DNA of 64,000 bases from Paenibacillaceae bacterium (GTDB lineage Bacteria; Bacillota; Bacilli; Paenibacillales; NBRC-103111): positions 124,001-188,000 of the forward strand of contig JAQSYI010000014.1 in NCBI GenBank assembly GCA_029256185.1, in the 5' to 3' direction. Positions 28,629 to 36,931 of the stretch are shown piece after piece; position 1 is the stretch's first letter; each line of letters opens with the position of its first letter. The notes beneath the pieces are model-generated. The model made no database searches, had not been told where the DNA came from, and saw only the letters and a list, made by a program, of their open reading frames with translations. Position numbers and translations under genes: made by a program.

Positions 28629-29648
28629 TTACTGAACCATAGCCTCCAGGACCTGCTGAATCCCCTCCTTGAACGCAAGCGGTCCGCCCCGTTCCCAAGG
28701 ATGGCTGGGCACCAGGTGCACCTGCCCGTTTTTTACCGCGGGCACATTCTTATATGCCTCGTTCTCCAGCAGTTCCTTGGCCTGCGCTGCGGCATCGGGA
28801 TTGTCGTTAATATGCAGGAGGATATGATCGGCTTTCAATTGGGCGAAAATTTCATTGGAAATGGGCTTGGCCCACTCCTCCACCGGCACCTCCTCCGACG
28901 GGGTCAGGCCCAGTTGCTCGTACAGAAGGAAGCCGGGCACCTGGTCCTTCAACCCGTGGATGCGGATTTCCTTGGGCAGTACGCGAATGAAGGCAACCGT
29001 CTTGTTGCCCACAGCGGTGCCAAGCTTCTGTTTGGCATCCTTCACCAGGGCGTTGTATTCGTCAATGTTAGCCTGCGCCTTACTCTCCCGGCCCAATGCC
29101 TTGCCGATGGCAAGATGAGTTTCCCGCCAATCCGTTTTCCATTCAAAAACCAGGGTGGGTGCAATCTTTTTCAATTGGTCCATCATATCCTTATAGGCAT
29201 AACTGGCGATGATCAGATCAGGATTGGCAGCCAATATGGCCTCCAGATTAGGGGCATTGCCGATCTTCTCCACCCCTTTTAGCTCCTCCGCCAAATATGG
29301 CAGGTACCCGTCGATGCTGCCGGGCCGCTCATAGGTGGGCACGGCCACCGGCTTCACCCCCAGGGCCATCAGATGATCGATGTCATCATGATAGACCAGG
29401 ACAATTCTGGATGGATCGGCTGGAACCTCCACATCTCCCATAAGGGTGGAGACCACCCGCGGAGCCGGAGCCGCCGTGGCTGGAGTTGCCGTAGCCTGGG
29501 CTGCCGCTTGCGTCGAGGCCTCCTGCTGCGGCGTGCCTGACGCGGCCGATGGGGCCGCTTCCTTCCCTGCGCCGCAACCTGCGGCAATGATAACCATCAG
29601 CAGCAGGCTGATAAGGGCGATTGTTGTTGTACGGTGCTTGTGCTTCAT
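28629..29648 (-). CDS. Iron-siderophore ABC transporter binding lipoprotein (FhuD/FecB-like)
   Basis: 339 residues: a lipoprotein signal with lipobox IAAGC (C25), an Ala/Thr/Pro-rich linker to about residue 63, then the two-lobed cluster-A binding fold (RIVLVYHDDIDHLMALG, NPDLIIASYAYK, and PSHPWERGGPLAF near the end). It captures ferric siderophore outside the membrane for an FecCD-type importer, which is not encoded in the window, so it is an orphan binding protein. A Fur box overlaps its promoter region, indicating iron repression. The upstream gene codes for a regulator whose C-terminal domain resembles this protein. Confidence 0.92.
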   Translation of the reverse strand: MKHKHRTTTIALISLLLMVIIAAGCGAGKEAAPSAASGTPQQEASTQAAAQATATPATAAPAPRVVSTLMGDVEVPADPSRIVLVYHDDIDHLMALGVKPVAVPTYERPGSIDGYLPYLAEELKGVEKIGNAPNLEAILAANPDLIIASYAYKDMMDQLKKIAPTLVFEWKTDWRETHLAIGKALGRESKAQANIDEYNALVKDAKQKLGTAVGNKTVAFIRVLPKEIRIHGLKDQVPGFLLYEQLGLTPSEEVPVEEWAKPISNEIFAQLKADHILLHINDNPDAAAQAKELLENEAYKNVPAVKNGQVHLVPSHPWERGGPLAFKEGIQQVLEAMVQ

Positions 29649-29670
29649 AACGGTATCCTCCGGTTCGTAT

Positions 29671-29685
29671 TGAAAATGATTATCA
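29671..29685. promoter_or_regulatory. Fur box
   Basis: TGAAAATGATTATCA matches the 7-1-7 Fur consensus TGATAATNATTATCA at 14 of the 15 positions. It is 23 bp before the start codon of the siderophore-binding lipoprotein. Confidence 0.85.
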
Positions 29686-29743
29686 TCCTCCTCTACAAAG
29701 GTATCTCATTCCACGGCTATAATCCATTAACGATTTCGACAGC

Positions 29744-31426
29744 TTATTTGTGTATTTTTTCAAACAGGGATACCACATAATCAATTCCCGATGCATATGC
29801 AATCGGCCCCCCCTTGGCCCAGGGATAGCGGGGCACCTCCAGAAGCTGATGCTTTCGGCGGGCGGAATGCGCTATGAATTGGTTGTACGTCTGCCGCGAG
29901 CTGCTTCTTCTGCCGAATAGCACATAATCCGCATCAATCTCCGCCGCTTCCTCCGGCGAAATCAGATGGTCCCAATTGTTCGCGCTGATAATCGGCGCCG
30001 GAGTAAATCCCAGCTGCTGAAACAACAGCCAGCCTCCGTTGCTGGTATAGGGACTTACACGAATGCCTTGGCGCGTCATCTCCAGAAAGACGAATTTTTT
30101 CCCCAGACAGCTCCGGTGCATCTTATGACGGGCTTCCTTCACCTGACGGTCAAACCGGGCAATATTCCGTTCGGCTCTGTCCTCCTGACCCAGAACGATT
30201 GCCAGCTCCCGGTGGGTATTGCGCCAGTCCACCTCCCAGGAATAATAATGGGTCGAGGCGATATGCTCCAAGCCGGTTATTCCCCACTCCCTCATGTACC
30301 TGCAGGCGATGATCATATCCGGATGCAGCTTCAGCAGCAGATCCTTGCGGATGGAATCCTCGCAGCCGATCTGCTGGACATGCTGCAGCTGCTCCTGCAG
30401 ATAGGGGATGGTGCATTCCGTACAATCCTCACGGTGGTCATTGGGCACCGCCAGAGGCAGCAGTCCCAGGGCGATCAGATGGTCTACCTCATCAATATAG
30501 GTCACAGCCACTCTTACAGCTTCCAGCGCGGGCTCGGTTCTGTCCTTGCCCGTCTCCGGACTCCGGCTTTTCTTCGCATAGAACGACGGTGAGATCCCCA
30601 CAACCTTCTTGAACATCCTGCTAAAATAATACTCATCGCAAAAGCCCGTCCTTTGCGCCACCTCCCGTATCCGCCTGGCCTGCAGCAGCAGCTCCTTGGC
30701 CCGCTGTATCCGGATATGCGTCAGATAATCGCTGGGAAGCATGCCGGTGTGTTTTTTGAACAGCCGGGAGAAGGTGCTGGGATTCATTCCGCACATCCTG
30801 GACATGCTGTCGATCTTGATGTTATCTGAATAATGCTTGGCCATATAGCCGGCGAAGTATTCCATCGTTTTGGCCCAATCAGAATTTTTTGCGTTCTCTT
30901 CAGCCGCCTCCATCAAGGTATACACCAGCTCCTCAAACCTCAGCTGCTGCCTCAGGCCTGGCAGCCCCGCCCTCTTGGCAGCATGCCCCTCATGCAACCT
31001 GCAGATGGAATGATCCAGCTGCAGCCAGTTTTGCACGGTGATCTCCCCGGTGTACATCATGGGGATTGGGACAGCCTCCTTTATGGTCCATGTCTTATTG
31101 CTCCGCCTTGACCATGCCATGGCAAACACCAGGTAATAGGCATCCAGCGGAATAGGCCCATCGACATACCATTCAACCTGCATCCCGGGAGTGAGCAGGA
31201 ACAGCTTGTGTTTGCCGATCCCGTGTCTGATCCCGTCAATCATGATCTCCCCGGAGCCGCTTCTGATGAACAGAATCGTGCAGTGGCGGACAACTCTTCT
31301 TCTGATATGTTGGGGCCACTCTCCCCGGTAATGATACATTTTCCTCAGGGACAGGAGGAGGCAATCATGCTTGTGAAAATTAAAATGCCGCTCTGCCGTA
31401 CAAGAGCCGTTGGCTTCAAGACTCAT
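29744..31426 (-). CDS. Btr-like AraC regulator with siderophore-binding sensor domain
   Basis: 560 residues. An N-terminal cupin-like region is followed by an AraC double helix-turn-helix (about 190-280; MSRMCGMNPSTFSRLFKKHT, then VAQRTGFCDEYYFSRMFKK), and a C-terminal periplasmic-binding-type domain (about 300-555). That domain shares motifs with the lipoprotein encoded directly downstream: D-E/D-V/I-DHL-x-ALG and P-x-x-PW-x-x-GGP-x-A. B. subtilis Btr has the same layout and activates siderophore uptake upon binding ferric siderophore in the cytoplasm. GGGAGGAG precedes the ATG at MSLEANG. Activation of the downstream lipoprotein gene is inferred, with Fur acting on top. Confidence 0.92.
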   Translation of the reverse strand: MSLEANGSCTAERHFNFHKHDCLLLSLRKMYHYRGEWPQHIRRRVVRHCTILFIRSGSGEIMIDGIRHGIGKHKLFLLTPGMQVEWYVDGPIPLDAYYLVFAMAWSRRSNKTWTIKEAVPIPMMYTGEITVQNWLQLDHSICRLHEGHAAKRAGLPGLRQQLRFEELVYTLMEAAEENAKNSDWAKTMEYFAGYMAKHYSDNIKIDSMSRMCGMNPSTFSRLFKKHTGMLPSDYLTHIRIQRAKELLLQARRIREVAQRTGFCDEYYFSRMFKKVVGISPSFYAKKSRSPETGKDRTEPALEAVRVAVTYIDEVDHLIALGLLPLAVPNDHREDCTECTIPYLQEQLQHVQQIGCEDSIRKDLLLKLHPDMIIACRYMREWGITGLEHIASTHYYSWEVDWRNTHRELAIVLGQEDRAERNIARFDRQVKEARHKMHRSCLGKKFVFLEMTRQGIRVSPYTSNGGWLLFQQLGFTPAPIISANNWDHLISPEEAAEIDADYVLFGRRSSSRQTYNQFIAHSARRKHQLLEVPRYPWAKGGPIAYASGIDYVVSLFEKIHK

Positions 31427-31714
31427 GGTAGCTTTCTCCTCCCTTTTTCGATTGTTCAAAAATCATTCCGATTTTTTGGCTTTTCCGGCTTTTTTGGCTC
31501 TTCTAGCATACGACCATGTAATTGAGAACTTTTATCACTTTCATTGTATGAAAAGGGGACGAATCTTTCAACCCATATCTGCAACGTCCGGTTTGGCAAC
31601 AGAAGCACGCGGCTAGCTTCATCCTTTGATACCGTGTGCTTCCCCTTCCATCGAACCATCTCCGGGTGATGCAGCTTCTTACCCCCGCATAGACGCAGCC
31701 CCAGCACATAAAGA

Positions 31715-31842
31715 CACTGCCATAGCACAATTCGGCACTGACACTACCACATTTAACACTGCCACCGCACATTAGCACTGCCACCGCACATTAGCACTGC
31801 CATAGCACATTTGCATTGCCATAACACATATTAGCACTACCA
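31715..31842. repeat. 19-21-bp degenerate tandem repeat, about seven copies
   Basis: Units of the type CACTGCCACCGCACATTAG, with starts 21, 21, 19, 19, 19 and 21 bp apart. The last copy runs directly into the first palindrome of the four-palindrome element. No gene overlaps. Confidence 0.75.
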
Positions 31843-32036
31843 TAGCGGAAATTTTTTCCGCTATTTCATCAAATCTCTCTCTTGTCCACTTTTTAACGGA
31901 AATTTCTTCCGTTATCTCCCGTTTTTCTCAGGAAAATGGCTCATTTCAACCGTGTGGCAGAGAATAACGGAAATTTTTTCCGCTACTGTTCCCCTAATAT
32001 CGAAAAATCCCCATATAGCGGAAATTTTTTCCGTTA
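31843..32036. repeat. Four-palindrome element (21-bp palindromes, 51/71/51-bp spacing)
   Basis: Four near-perfect 21-bp palindromes of the form TA(A/G)CGGAAATTTTTTCCG(T/C)TA (core GGAAATTTTTTCC) start at 31843, 31894, 31965 and 32016. Spacers of 30, 50 and 30 bp separate them and do not resemble each other. A second copy of this layout exists at 61104-62788, where an IS has split it. No gene lies within it; the whole stretch from 31427 to 32336 is free of supported genes. Confidence 0.9.
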
Positions 32037-32229
32037 AGTTCTGTGCCATGCCGCTGTTTTTCCCTATAAAGTCAAAAAAGCCTGCTTTTACAGTTAGCAG
32101 GGTGCCCCAAGCCGCCAGGTGGCCTAGTTTGCCTGGCACAGAAACTGCCCACATAGTACGTTGATCCTCTAAATGCCTCCCTCTGCTCTCAAATTTCTAC
32201 TTGCCGAGCTCGGGCATACAAAAGAAAGA

Positions 32230-32248
32230 CGGACACCTGAGGTGTCCG
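32230..32248 (-). terminator. Rho-independent terminator of hsp20
   Basis: CGGACACC pairs with GGTGTCCG over three bases; the minus strand continues TCTTTCTTTTG. It lies about 90 bp after the hsp20 stop. Confidence 0.75.
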
Positions 32249-32336
32249 CTCTTGATATGTCTAACGTCGGCACAAGAAAAGAAGGTGCACAGGATAACCG
32301 CGACATCCGCGAAGCGGCGGGAACATCCCCCATGCA

Positions 32337-32783
32337 TCAGCCGCCTTCATGAATGTCAATGCGCTTGGCATTCAACCGCTGCCGCTTGGGAACGGTGAGA
32401 GACAGGATGCCGTCCTTCAGAGAAGCCTTAATGCCTTCTTCATCTATATCCTGCACATAGAATCTGCGCACATATTCCCCGTACCGGCGCTCCCTGCGGA
32501 CCACCTGATGCCTATCGTTCTCCTGCTTCGCCTCTTCCTGCCGTACTGCCTTGATGGTCAAATAGGGGGCAGCATAGTCAACGTCGATTTCATCCTTCTT
32601 GAAGCCGGGCAGCTCCGCTTCCACTAGATAGGCTTGCTCCGTTTCCCGGACATCCGTTTTGAAGGACATCGTGCTGCTCTTGAACGGTGCGAAGAAATCG
32701 TCATTCATCACTTCGTTGAAGGACCTGGCCAGTTGGCTAAAAGCGTCTTCCTTGCGTTTTCCAAACGGGATCAAATCAAACAT
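32337..32783 (-). CDS. Hsp20/alpha-crystallin family small heat-shock protein
   Basis: 148 residues. After a short N-terminal arm (MFDLIPFGKRKEDAF) comes the alpha-crystallin domain (about 40-135), with ELPGFKKDEIDVDY, YGEYVRRFYV and LKDGILSLTVPK, then a short tail with the RIDI variant of the I-x-I motif. Such proteins are ATP-independent holdases that bind unfolding proteins in oligomers. GGAG lies 8 nt before the ATG. A TATAAT promoter and a CtsR-type operator sit directly upstream, so heat induction through CtsR is strongly indicated. Monocistronic, closed by a hairpin. Confidence 0.95.
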   Translation of the reverse strand: MFDLIPFGKRKEDAFSQLARSFNEVMNDDFFAPFKSSTMSFKTDVRETEQAYLVEAELPGFKKDEIDVDYAAPYLTIKAVRQEEAKQENDRHQVVRRERRYGEYVRRFYVQDIDEEGIKASLKDGILSLTVPKRQRLNAKRIDIHEGG

Positions 32784-32799
32784 TTTCCATTCTCCTCTC

Positions 32800-32816
32800 T
32801 TTGACTTTGTCTGACC
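32800..32816 (-). promoter_or_regulatory. CtsR operator in front of hsp20
   Basis: On the minus strand, GGTCAGACAAAGTCAAA fits the CtsR heptad repeat RGTCAAANANRGTCAAA with one mismatch. It lies between the promoter and the ribosome binding site. Confidence 0.8.
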
Positions 32817-32826
32817 TTACATCTTT

Positions 32827-32855
32827 ATTATAGTCAGGAGAGCAGAGGGAGACAA
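32827..32855 (-). promoter_or_regulatory. Sigma-A promoter of hsp20
   Basis: On the minus strand TTGTCT and an exact TATAAT are separated by 17 bp. Transcription would start around 32820, placing the CtsR operator at about +4 to +20. Confidence 0.7.
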
Positions 32856-32932
32856 AGCTGATTTTACGGAAAAAATAACGAAATACACCGATTATCCGGC
32901 ATTTATCCAAATTAATTCAGGCAATTTCATTA

Positions 32933-32971
32933 TTTGACCTTCTCTGACCTTTTCACTGACCTTTCTTGACC
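32933..32971 (-). promoter_or_regulatory. Two further CtsR-like heptad repeats upstream of hsp20
   Basis: On the minus strand four GGTCA motifs follow each other 10, 12 and 10 bp apart. GGTCAGAGAAGGTCAAA has one mismatch to the CtsR consensus; GGTCAAGAAAGGTCAGT has three. They are about 150-190 bp before the hsp20 start, upstream of the promoter. Confidence 0.65.
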
Positions 32972-33156
32972 TTCGGAGGATTTCCCTCTTCCTTTCTGTG
33001 ACAGCCGGAATGGTAAACCGCTCTTCCCTGAATAGGTTAGCCTACGATCCACTTTAGCGCAACTATAGGGAGAATCTCCCGATAGGTCCTGAATTCCCTT
33101 TTTGAAAAAAAACACGGAAATCCGCAACTGCCGATTAACTGGACATATGTCTCGGG

Positions 33157-33183
33157 CAACAACTATCATTTTGATAGCTGTTG
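33157..33183. repeat. Third copy of the AACAGCTATC-type palindrome
   Basis: CAACAACTATCA, TTT and TGATAGCTGTTG form a hairpin with one mismatch, followed by CTTTTCTT. Its complement matches the two elements downstream of ypdA (AACAGCTnnCAAAATGATA). It may act as a terminator on the plus strand, although no plus-strand gene precedes it. Confidence 0.55.
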
Positions 33184-33250
33184 GCTTTTCTTATTAGTTT
33201 TTTTCTCCTTTCAGTTCATCCCCCGGGTTCACCTACCAGCTTCACTACCT

Positions 33251-33348
33251 CCATCTATCGGACTCCATCTGTCAAGCTGCATCTGTCGGGCTCCGTCTAT
33301 CAGGCCGCATCTGTCGGGCCGCATCTGTCGGGCCGCACCTGGCGGGCT
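33251..33348. repeat. 14-bp tandem repeat, seven copies
   Basis: Units of the type GCATCTGTCGGGCC with an exact 14-bp period; the fifth and sixth copies are identical. It lies between hsp20 and the second ABC transporter operon. Confidence 0.8.
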
Positions 33349-33390
33349 TCCTCGCCTGTTTCGTTTCCTTCGCTTACGCAAATTTCCGCT

Positions 33391-33551
33391 CTCGTTCCCT
33401 TCGCTCCTCTGCTCTCGTTCCCTTCGGTCCTCCGTTCTCGTTCCCTTCGATCCTCTGTTCTCGTTCCCTTCGGTCCTCCGTTCTCGTTCCCTCCGATCCT
33501 CTGTTCTCGTTCCCTTCGGTCCTCTGTTCTCGTTCCCTTCGGTCCTCCGCT
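33391..33551. repeat. 23-bp tandem repeat, seven copies
   Basis: Units start with CTCGTTCCCTTCGGTCCTC and recur every 23 bp. The array ends about 20 bp from the stop of the MalG-type permease gene, so it would be transcribed as the 3' end of that operon. Confidence 0.85.
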
Positions 33552-33570
33552 TCCCGTCCTTCCCGTCCGT

Positions 33571-34398
33571 TCACCCCTTGACGGCTGTGCCGGACAATCC
33601 CTGGATAATGAAGCGCTGGCCTATCACGAATACCAGCAGCATGGGGATGATCCCCGCCGTTGCCGCCGCCATCATGCCGTTGTAATCCACGTTGAATTCC
33701 AGCACGAAATTTTGCAGACCCAGAGGCACGGTGTAGAGCTTCCGGTCGGTCAGGAAGACCAACGCATTCTCGAAGTCGTTCCAGTGCCAGGAGAAATCCA
33801 GAATAGCCAGTGTAGCGAGAGCCGGCTTGGCCAGCGGCAGCATGAGCCGGAAGAAGATTCTGCCGTGCCCTGCCCCGTCGATGAAGGCGGATTCCGTAAT
33901 CTCCTTGGGGATGCCCATGAAGAACTGCCGCAGCATAAACACGCCGAAGATGGTGAACAGGCCGGGGAGGATCAGCGCCAGATGGGTGTTGTAGATATTC
34001 ATCCAGTCGAACATGATGAACTTGGGTACGAACAGCACCTGGGGCGGGATCATCATCATGGACAGGTAGAGGAGAAACAGTGCCTCCCGTCCCTTGAACT
34101 CGATCCGGGAAAAGCCGTATGCCGCAAGCGCCGACAGGAAAGTGGCTCCCACAGTGCTGATGGATGCAATCTTCAGGGAGTTCAGGTAATAGGGAGCGAA
34201 GCTGTTGCTGCCGGTCCATACCTTGATATGATGCTTCAGCTCCAGTGTAGACGGCAGCCAGCGGCTGTAGTCGAACACCTCATTGGGGGTTTTGAATGAA
34301 GTGCTGATCATCCACAGAAACGGCAGGACCATTCCCAGGCCGAGCACAGCCAAAGCAAGTGTCAAAAGCAGCTTTTTGGTTAATGAAGCGTATGCCAT
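33571..34398 (-). CDS. Carbohydrate ABC transporter permease, MalG type (second module)
   Basis: 275-residue membrane permease with the EAA-like loop ESAFIDGAGHGRIFFRLMLP. It is closely similar in plan to the MalG-type permease near the left end of the window (both have FEGREALFLLYL-like and FGTFLMRQFF-like blocks), so the two modules are paralogous. AGGAGGG precedes the ATG. It is the last gene of the module and is followed by a 23-bp tandem array instead of a clear terminator. It needs a shared ATPase; the substrate is unknown. Confidence 0.9.
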   Translation of the reverse strand: MAYASLTKKLLLTLALAVLGLGMVLPFLWMISTSFKTPNEVFDYSRWLPSTLELKHHIKVWTGSNSFAPYYLNSLKIASISTVGATFLSALAAYGFSRIEFKGREALFLLYLSMMMIPPQVLFVPKFIMFDWMNIYNTHLALILPGLFTIFGVFMLRQFFMGIPKEITESAFIDGAGHGRIFFRLMLPLAKPALATLAILDFSWHWNDFENALVFLTDRKLYTVPLGLQNFVLEFNVDYNGMMAAATAGIIPMLLVFVIGQRFIIQGLSGTAVKG

Positions 34399-34411
34399 CT
34401 CCTGGTCCCTC

Positions 34412-35293
34412 CTAGTAATGAACCCATTTTTTTTGGCCGTACCATTGAATCAGCGTGATCAGCAGCACAAACGAGAACAGCATCCACGAAATTGCCGAAG
34501 CATAGCCCATCTCATAATAACTGAAGGCCGTCTTGTAGATGAAGAGGGACATGACGGTGGTGCTGGAGCCCGGTCCCCCTCCGGTTATCGCCTGTATCAC
34601 GCCGAAGGACTTAATGGCGCCGATCAGACCGGTAATAAGCAGCAGGAAGGTGGTAGGGCTGACCAGCGGCCAGATAATGCGGCGGATCAGCGTAAATGTG
34701 CTGGCCCCGTCGATGCGGGCTGCCTCCAGCAATTCCGGAGAAATTTCCTGGAGCGCCGCCATATAGATGATCATGTTGTAGCCCAGAGTGGCCCAGACCG
34801 CGATAATATTCAGCGCGAACATGGCCGTATCCGTGGAGGCGAACCAGCCCGGTGGATTGGCGATGCCGATGGCGCGGAGCAAGCCGTTGATCGGACCCTG
34901 GCTGGGCTGGAACAAGAGCATCCAGACGAAGCCCACAGCCACGCCGCTTGTGATATAAGGCATAAAATACATGGAGCGCAGCAGGCTTTTCAGAAATACG
35001 CTGCGATTTAACGCCACTGCCACGAGAAAAGCGAGCACAAGGGATACCGGAACCGCCGTCAAGTACAGCAGCGTGTTCTTGACCGCGATAAAGAACTTCT
35101 CGTCTCCGAACAGCCGGGTAAAATTGTCAAATCCAATAAAGCTGTAATTGGGGTTGGCGAACTGATAATCGGTCATCGTCAGCCCCAGCGAGAATGCCGC
35201 AGGAATCAGAAAGAACATGACCACACCCAGCATGTTGGGCAGGATGAACACATATCCCATCAGCCTCTGCCGTTTCATCCAATTGCTACCCAT
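34412..35293 (-). CDS. Carbohydrate ABC transporter permease, MalF type (second module)
   Basis: 293-residue permease, six hydrophobic segments, starting YVFILPNMLGVVMFFLIP. The EAA loop is EAARIDGASTFTLIRRIIWP. GGAGGA lies 6 nt before the ATG. It is 13 bp from the MalG-type gene and about 110 bp after the binding-protein gene, in the same direction, so one transcript is expected. It forms the translocation pore together with its partner. Confidence 0.9.
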   Translation of the reverse strand: MGSNWMKRQRLMGYVFILPNMLGVVMFFLIPAAFSLGLTMTDYQFANPNYSFIGFDNFTRLFGDEKFFIAVKNTLLYLTAVPVSLVLAFLVAVALNRSVFLKSLLRSMYFMPYITSGVAVGFVWMLLFQPSQGPINGLLRAIGIANPPGWFASTDTAMFALNIIAVWATLGYNMIIYMAALQEISPELLEAARIDGASTFTLIRRIIWPLVSPTTFLLLITGLIGAIKSFGVIQAITGGGPGSSTTVMSLFIYKTAFSYYEMGYASAISWMLFSFVLLITLIQWYGQKKWVHY

Positions 35294-35406
35294 GAATATT
35301 CCTCCATCCGTCTCCGGCTTGCAGGGCAGCCTGAAGCAAGCCCATCAAGACTGCTTCAAGGAAAAGGGAGGGTTCACTGTAGAACGCCTCCCCCTGCCGG
35401 ACCGGT

Positions 35407-36771
35407 TTATTTTTTAATTTGCTTCAGGAAGTCATTATGCCGTTTGGCCATATTTTCCAGTGTGGTCTTCAGATCCTGCTTGCCCAGGAAGTACTTCTCA
35501 TACTCTTCCTTGCGCAGGTCCACCACCTGCTGCTGCAGGCTGGATACATAGGTGGGGAAGGTGCCGAATACTACTTTTTTCAATGAATCCTGATCATAAG
35601 TGCTGTCCACGCCGTTCAGCAGCAATTTGACCGCTTCGTCTGCATTGACCGCCTTGGAGGAGGGGATCCGTCCGCCCGCTGCCATCGGCATCATGCCGCC
35701 GTCCGCATACCACTTGAGAAACTTCCATGCCGCTTCCTTATTGGAGGATTTGGCATTGATGGAGACCACATCGCCGAGACCGGCGGGATACTTGAACTCT
35801 CCTTCCGTCTTGGTAAGTCTGGGCACTGTTGCGAAGGCAATCTTGAAGCTGCGCGGGTTATCCTTCAGGTTGTTGGCACTGCGGAAGATGTATTCCCCCG
35901 CGTATAGCATAGCGGTTTCACCCTTCAGGAACATGGTATCCGTTGGCATCTTCGATGTCATTTGCTCCCCGTACGGAGGCATGGATTTCTCCTTCTGCAT
36001 CTCGTAGGCCACTTCGTAGCCCTTGGCGGCCAGCGGGTTGTTCAGATTGGAGGTGCCGTCGCTCTTGACAAAGCCAATAGCGGAAGTACCCGCATCCACC
36101 TGCTCCATATAGTTGGCCTCATGCTGGAGCAGACCCCAACGTTTATCCTTCTTCAGCTTGGCAGCATACACCTTCATATCATCCCAGGTCCAGTCCAGAG
36201 CGGGAATGGGCAGGCCCGCTTCATCCAGCGCATCCTTGTTCAGCCAGACGAAGGACATGTTCTTCTTGGTGGGGATGCCGTAATATTTGCCGTCAATCTG
36301 CCACAGCTTGGCATCGGTCCCCATCTTCTCATCCACGTTATAATCGGTATAAGCGCTTAAGTCCAATGCCAAGCCCGATTCCTTGCGCTTCTGCAGCTTC
36401 GTCAGGCTATAGTTCACATACAGATCCGCATCCTGACCGGTCATGAGGGCCGTGTCCAGCTTCAGATTGCCTGCGTCATCGTTCACGAAGCGCTCATAAG
36501 TTACCTGAATATCCGGGTTTTGCTTATTCCACGCCTCCACGACCGCTTGGGGGCCGGATTCCGGCGGCACACCGCCCCACATTTTCAGCTTCACCGTTTT
36601 GCCGGCAGCGGGTGTTGCCGCAGCTGCTGTCGATGCGGCTGCCGCTGTCGGTGCCGACGTCCCGGGTGAGCTGCCGCCGTCCTTGCTTTCTTCACTGCCT
36701 CCGCAGCCTGCCATAACACCAAGCGCCATCATGAGGCTCATGCCTCCGGCCAACCATTTCCCCTTATTCAT
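35407..36771 (-). CDS. Extracellular sugar-binding lipoprotein (second module)
   Basis: 454 residues. Lipoprotein signal with lipobox VMAGC (C23), an Ala/Thr-rich linker, then a family-1 sugar-binding fold starting KLKMWGGVPPESGPQAVVEA. It is paralogous to the binding protein of the first module over its whole length. The ATG has AAGGGGGAT about 8 nt upstream. It delivers its sugar to the two permeases that follow. Substrate unknown. The 160-bp gap to the response regulator gene contains a possible promoter. Confidence 0.92.
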   Translation of the reverse strand: MNKGKWLAGGMSLMMALGVMAGCGGSEESKDGGSSPGTSAPTAAAASTAAAATPAAGKTVKLKMWGGVPPESGPQAVVEAWNKQNPDIQVTYERFVNDDAGNLKLDTALMTGQDADLYVNYSLTKLQKRKESGLALDLSAYTDYNVDEKMGTDAKLWQIDGKYYGIPTKKNMSFVWLNKDALDEAGLPIPALDWTWDDMKVYAAKLKKDKRWGLLQHEANYMEQVDAGTSAIGFVKSDGTSNLNNPLAAKGYEVAYEMQKEKSMPPYGEQMTSKMPTDTMFLKGETAMLYAGEYIFRSANNLKDNPRSFKIAFATVPRLTKTEGEFKYPAGLGDVVSINAKSSNKEAAWKFLKWYADGGMMPMAAGGRIPSSKAVNADEAVKLLLNGVDSTYDQDSLKKVVFGTFPTYVSSLQQQVVDLRKEEYEKYFLGKQDLKTTLENMAKRHNDFLKQIKK

Positions 36772-36829
36772 CGCTTCATCCCCCTTGGTTCGAAGTTCAT
36801 TTTCTCTTGCATCCGGTCTAGCCCATCTC

Positions 36830-36856
36830 ACTATAGGAACTCTGCTTCGTTGACAA
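36830..36856 (-). promoter_or_regulatory. Possible promoter of the second ABC module
   Basis: On the minus strand TTGTCA and TATAGT lie 15 bp apart, about 60 bp before the binding-protein start. The spacer is short, which would fit dependence on an activator such as the adjacent response regulator. Confidence 0.35.
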
Positions 36857-36931
36857 GTTCATCTTATCATCCGGCGAATTCCAAAGGCAGACACGTGGTT
36901 TGGGGAATGATGCAACGATATTTGGATGAAT

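Noticed and set aside
31843..32036. CRISPR-like reading of the palindromes with 30-bp spacers
   Set aside because: The repeats are fully self-complementary and only 21 bp, pairs are separated by a different distance, and no cas gene is present.
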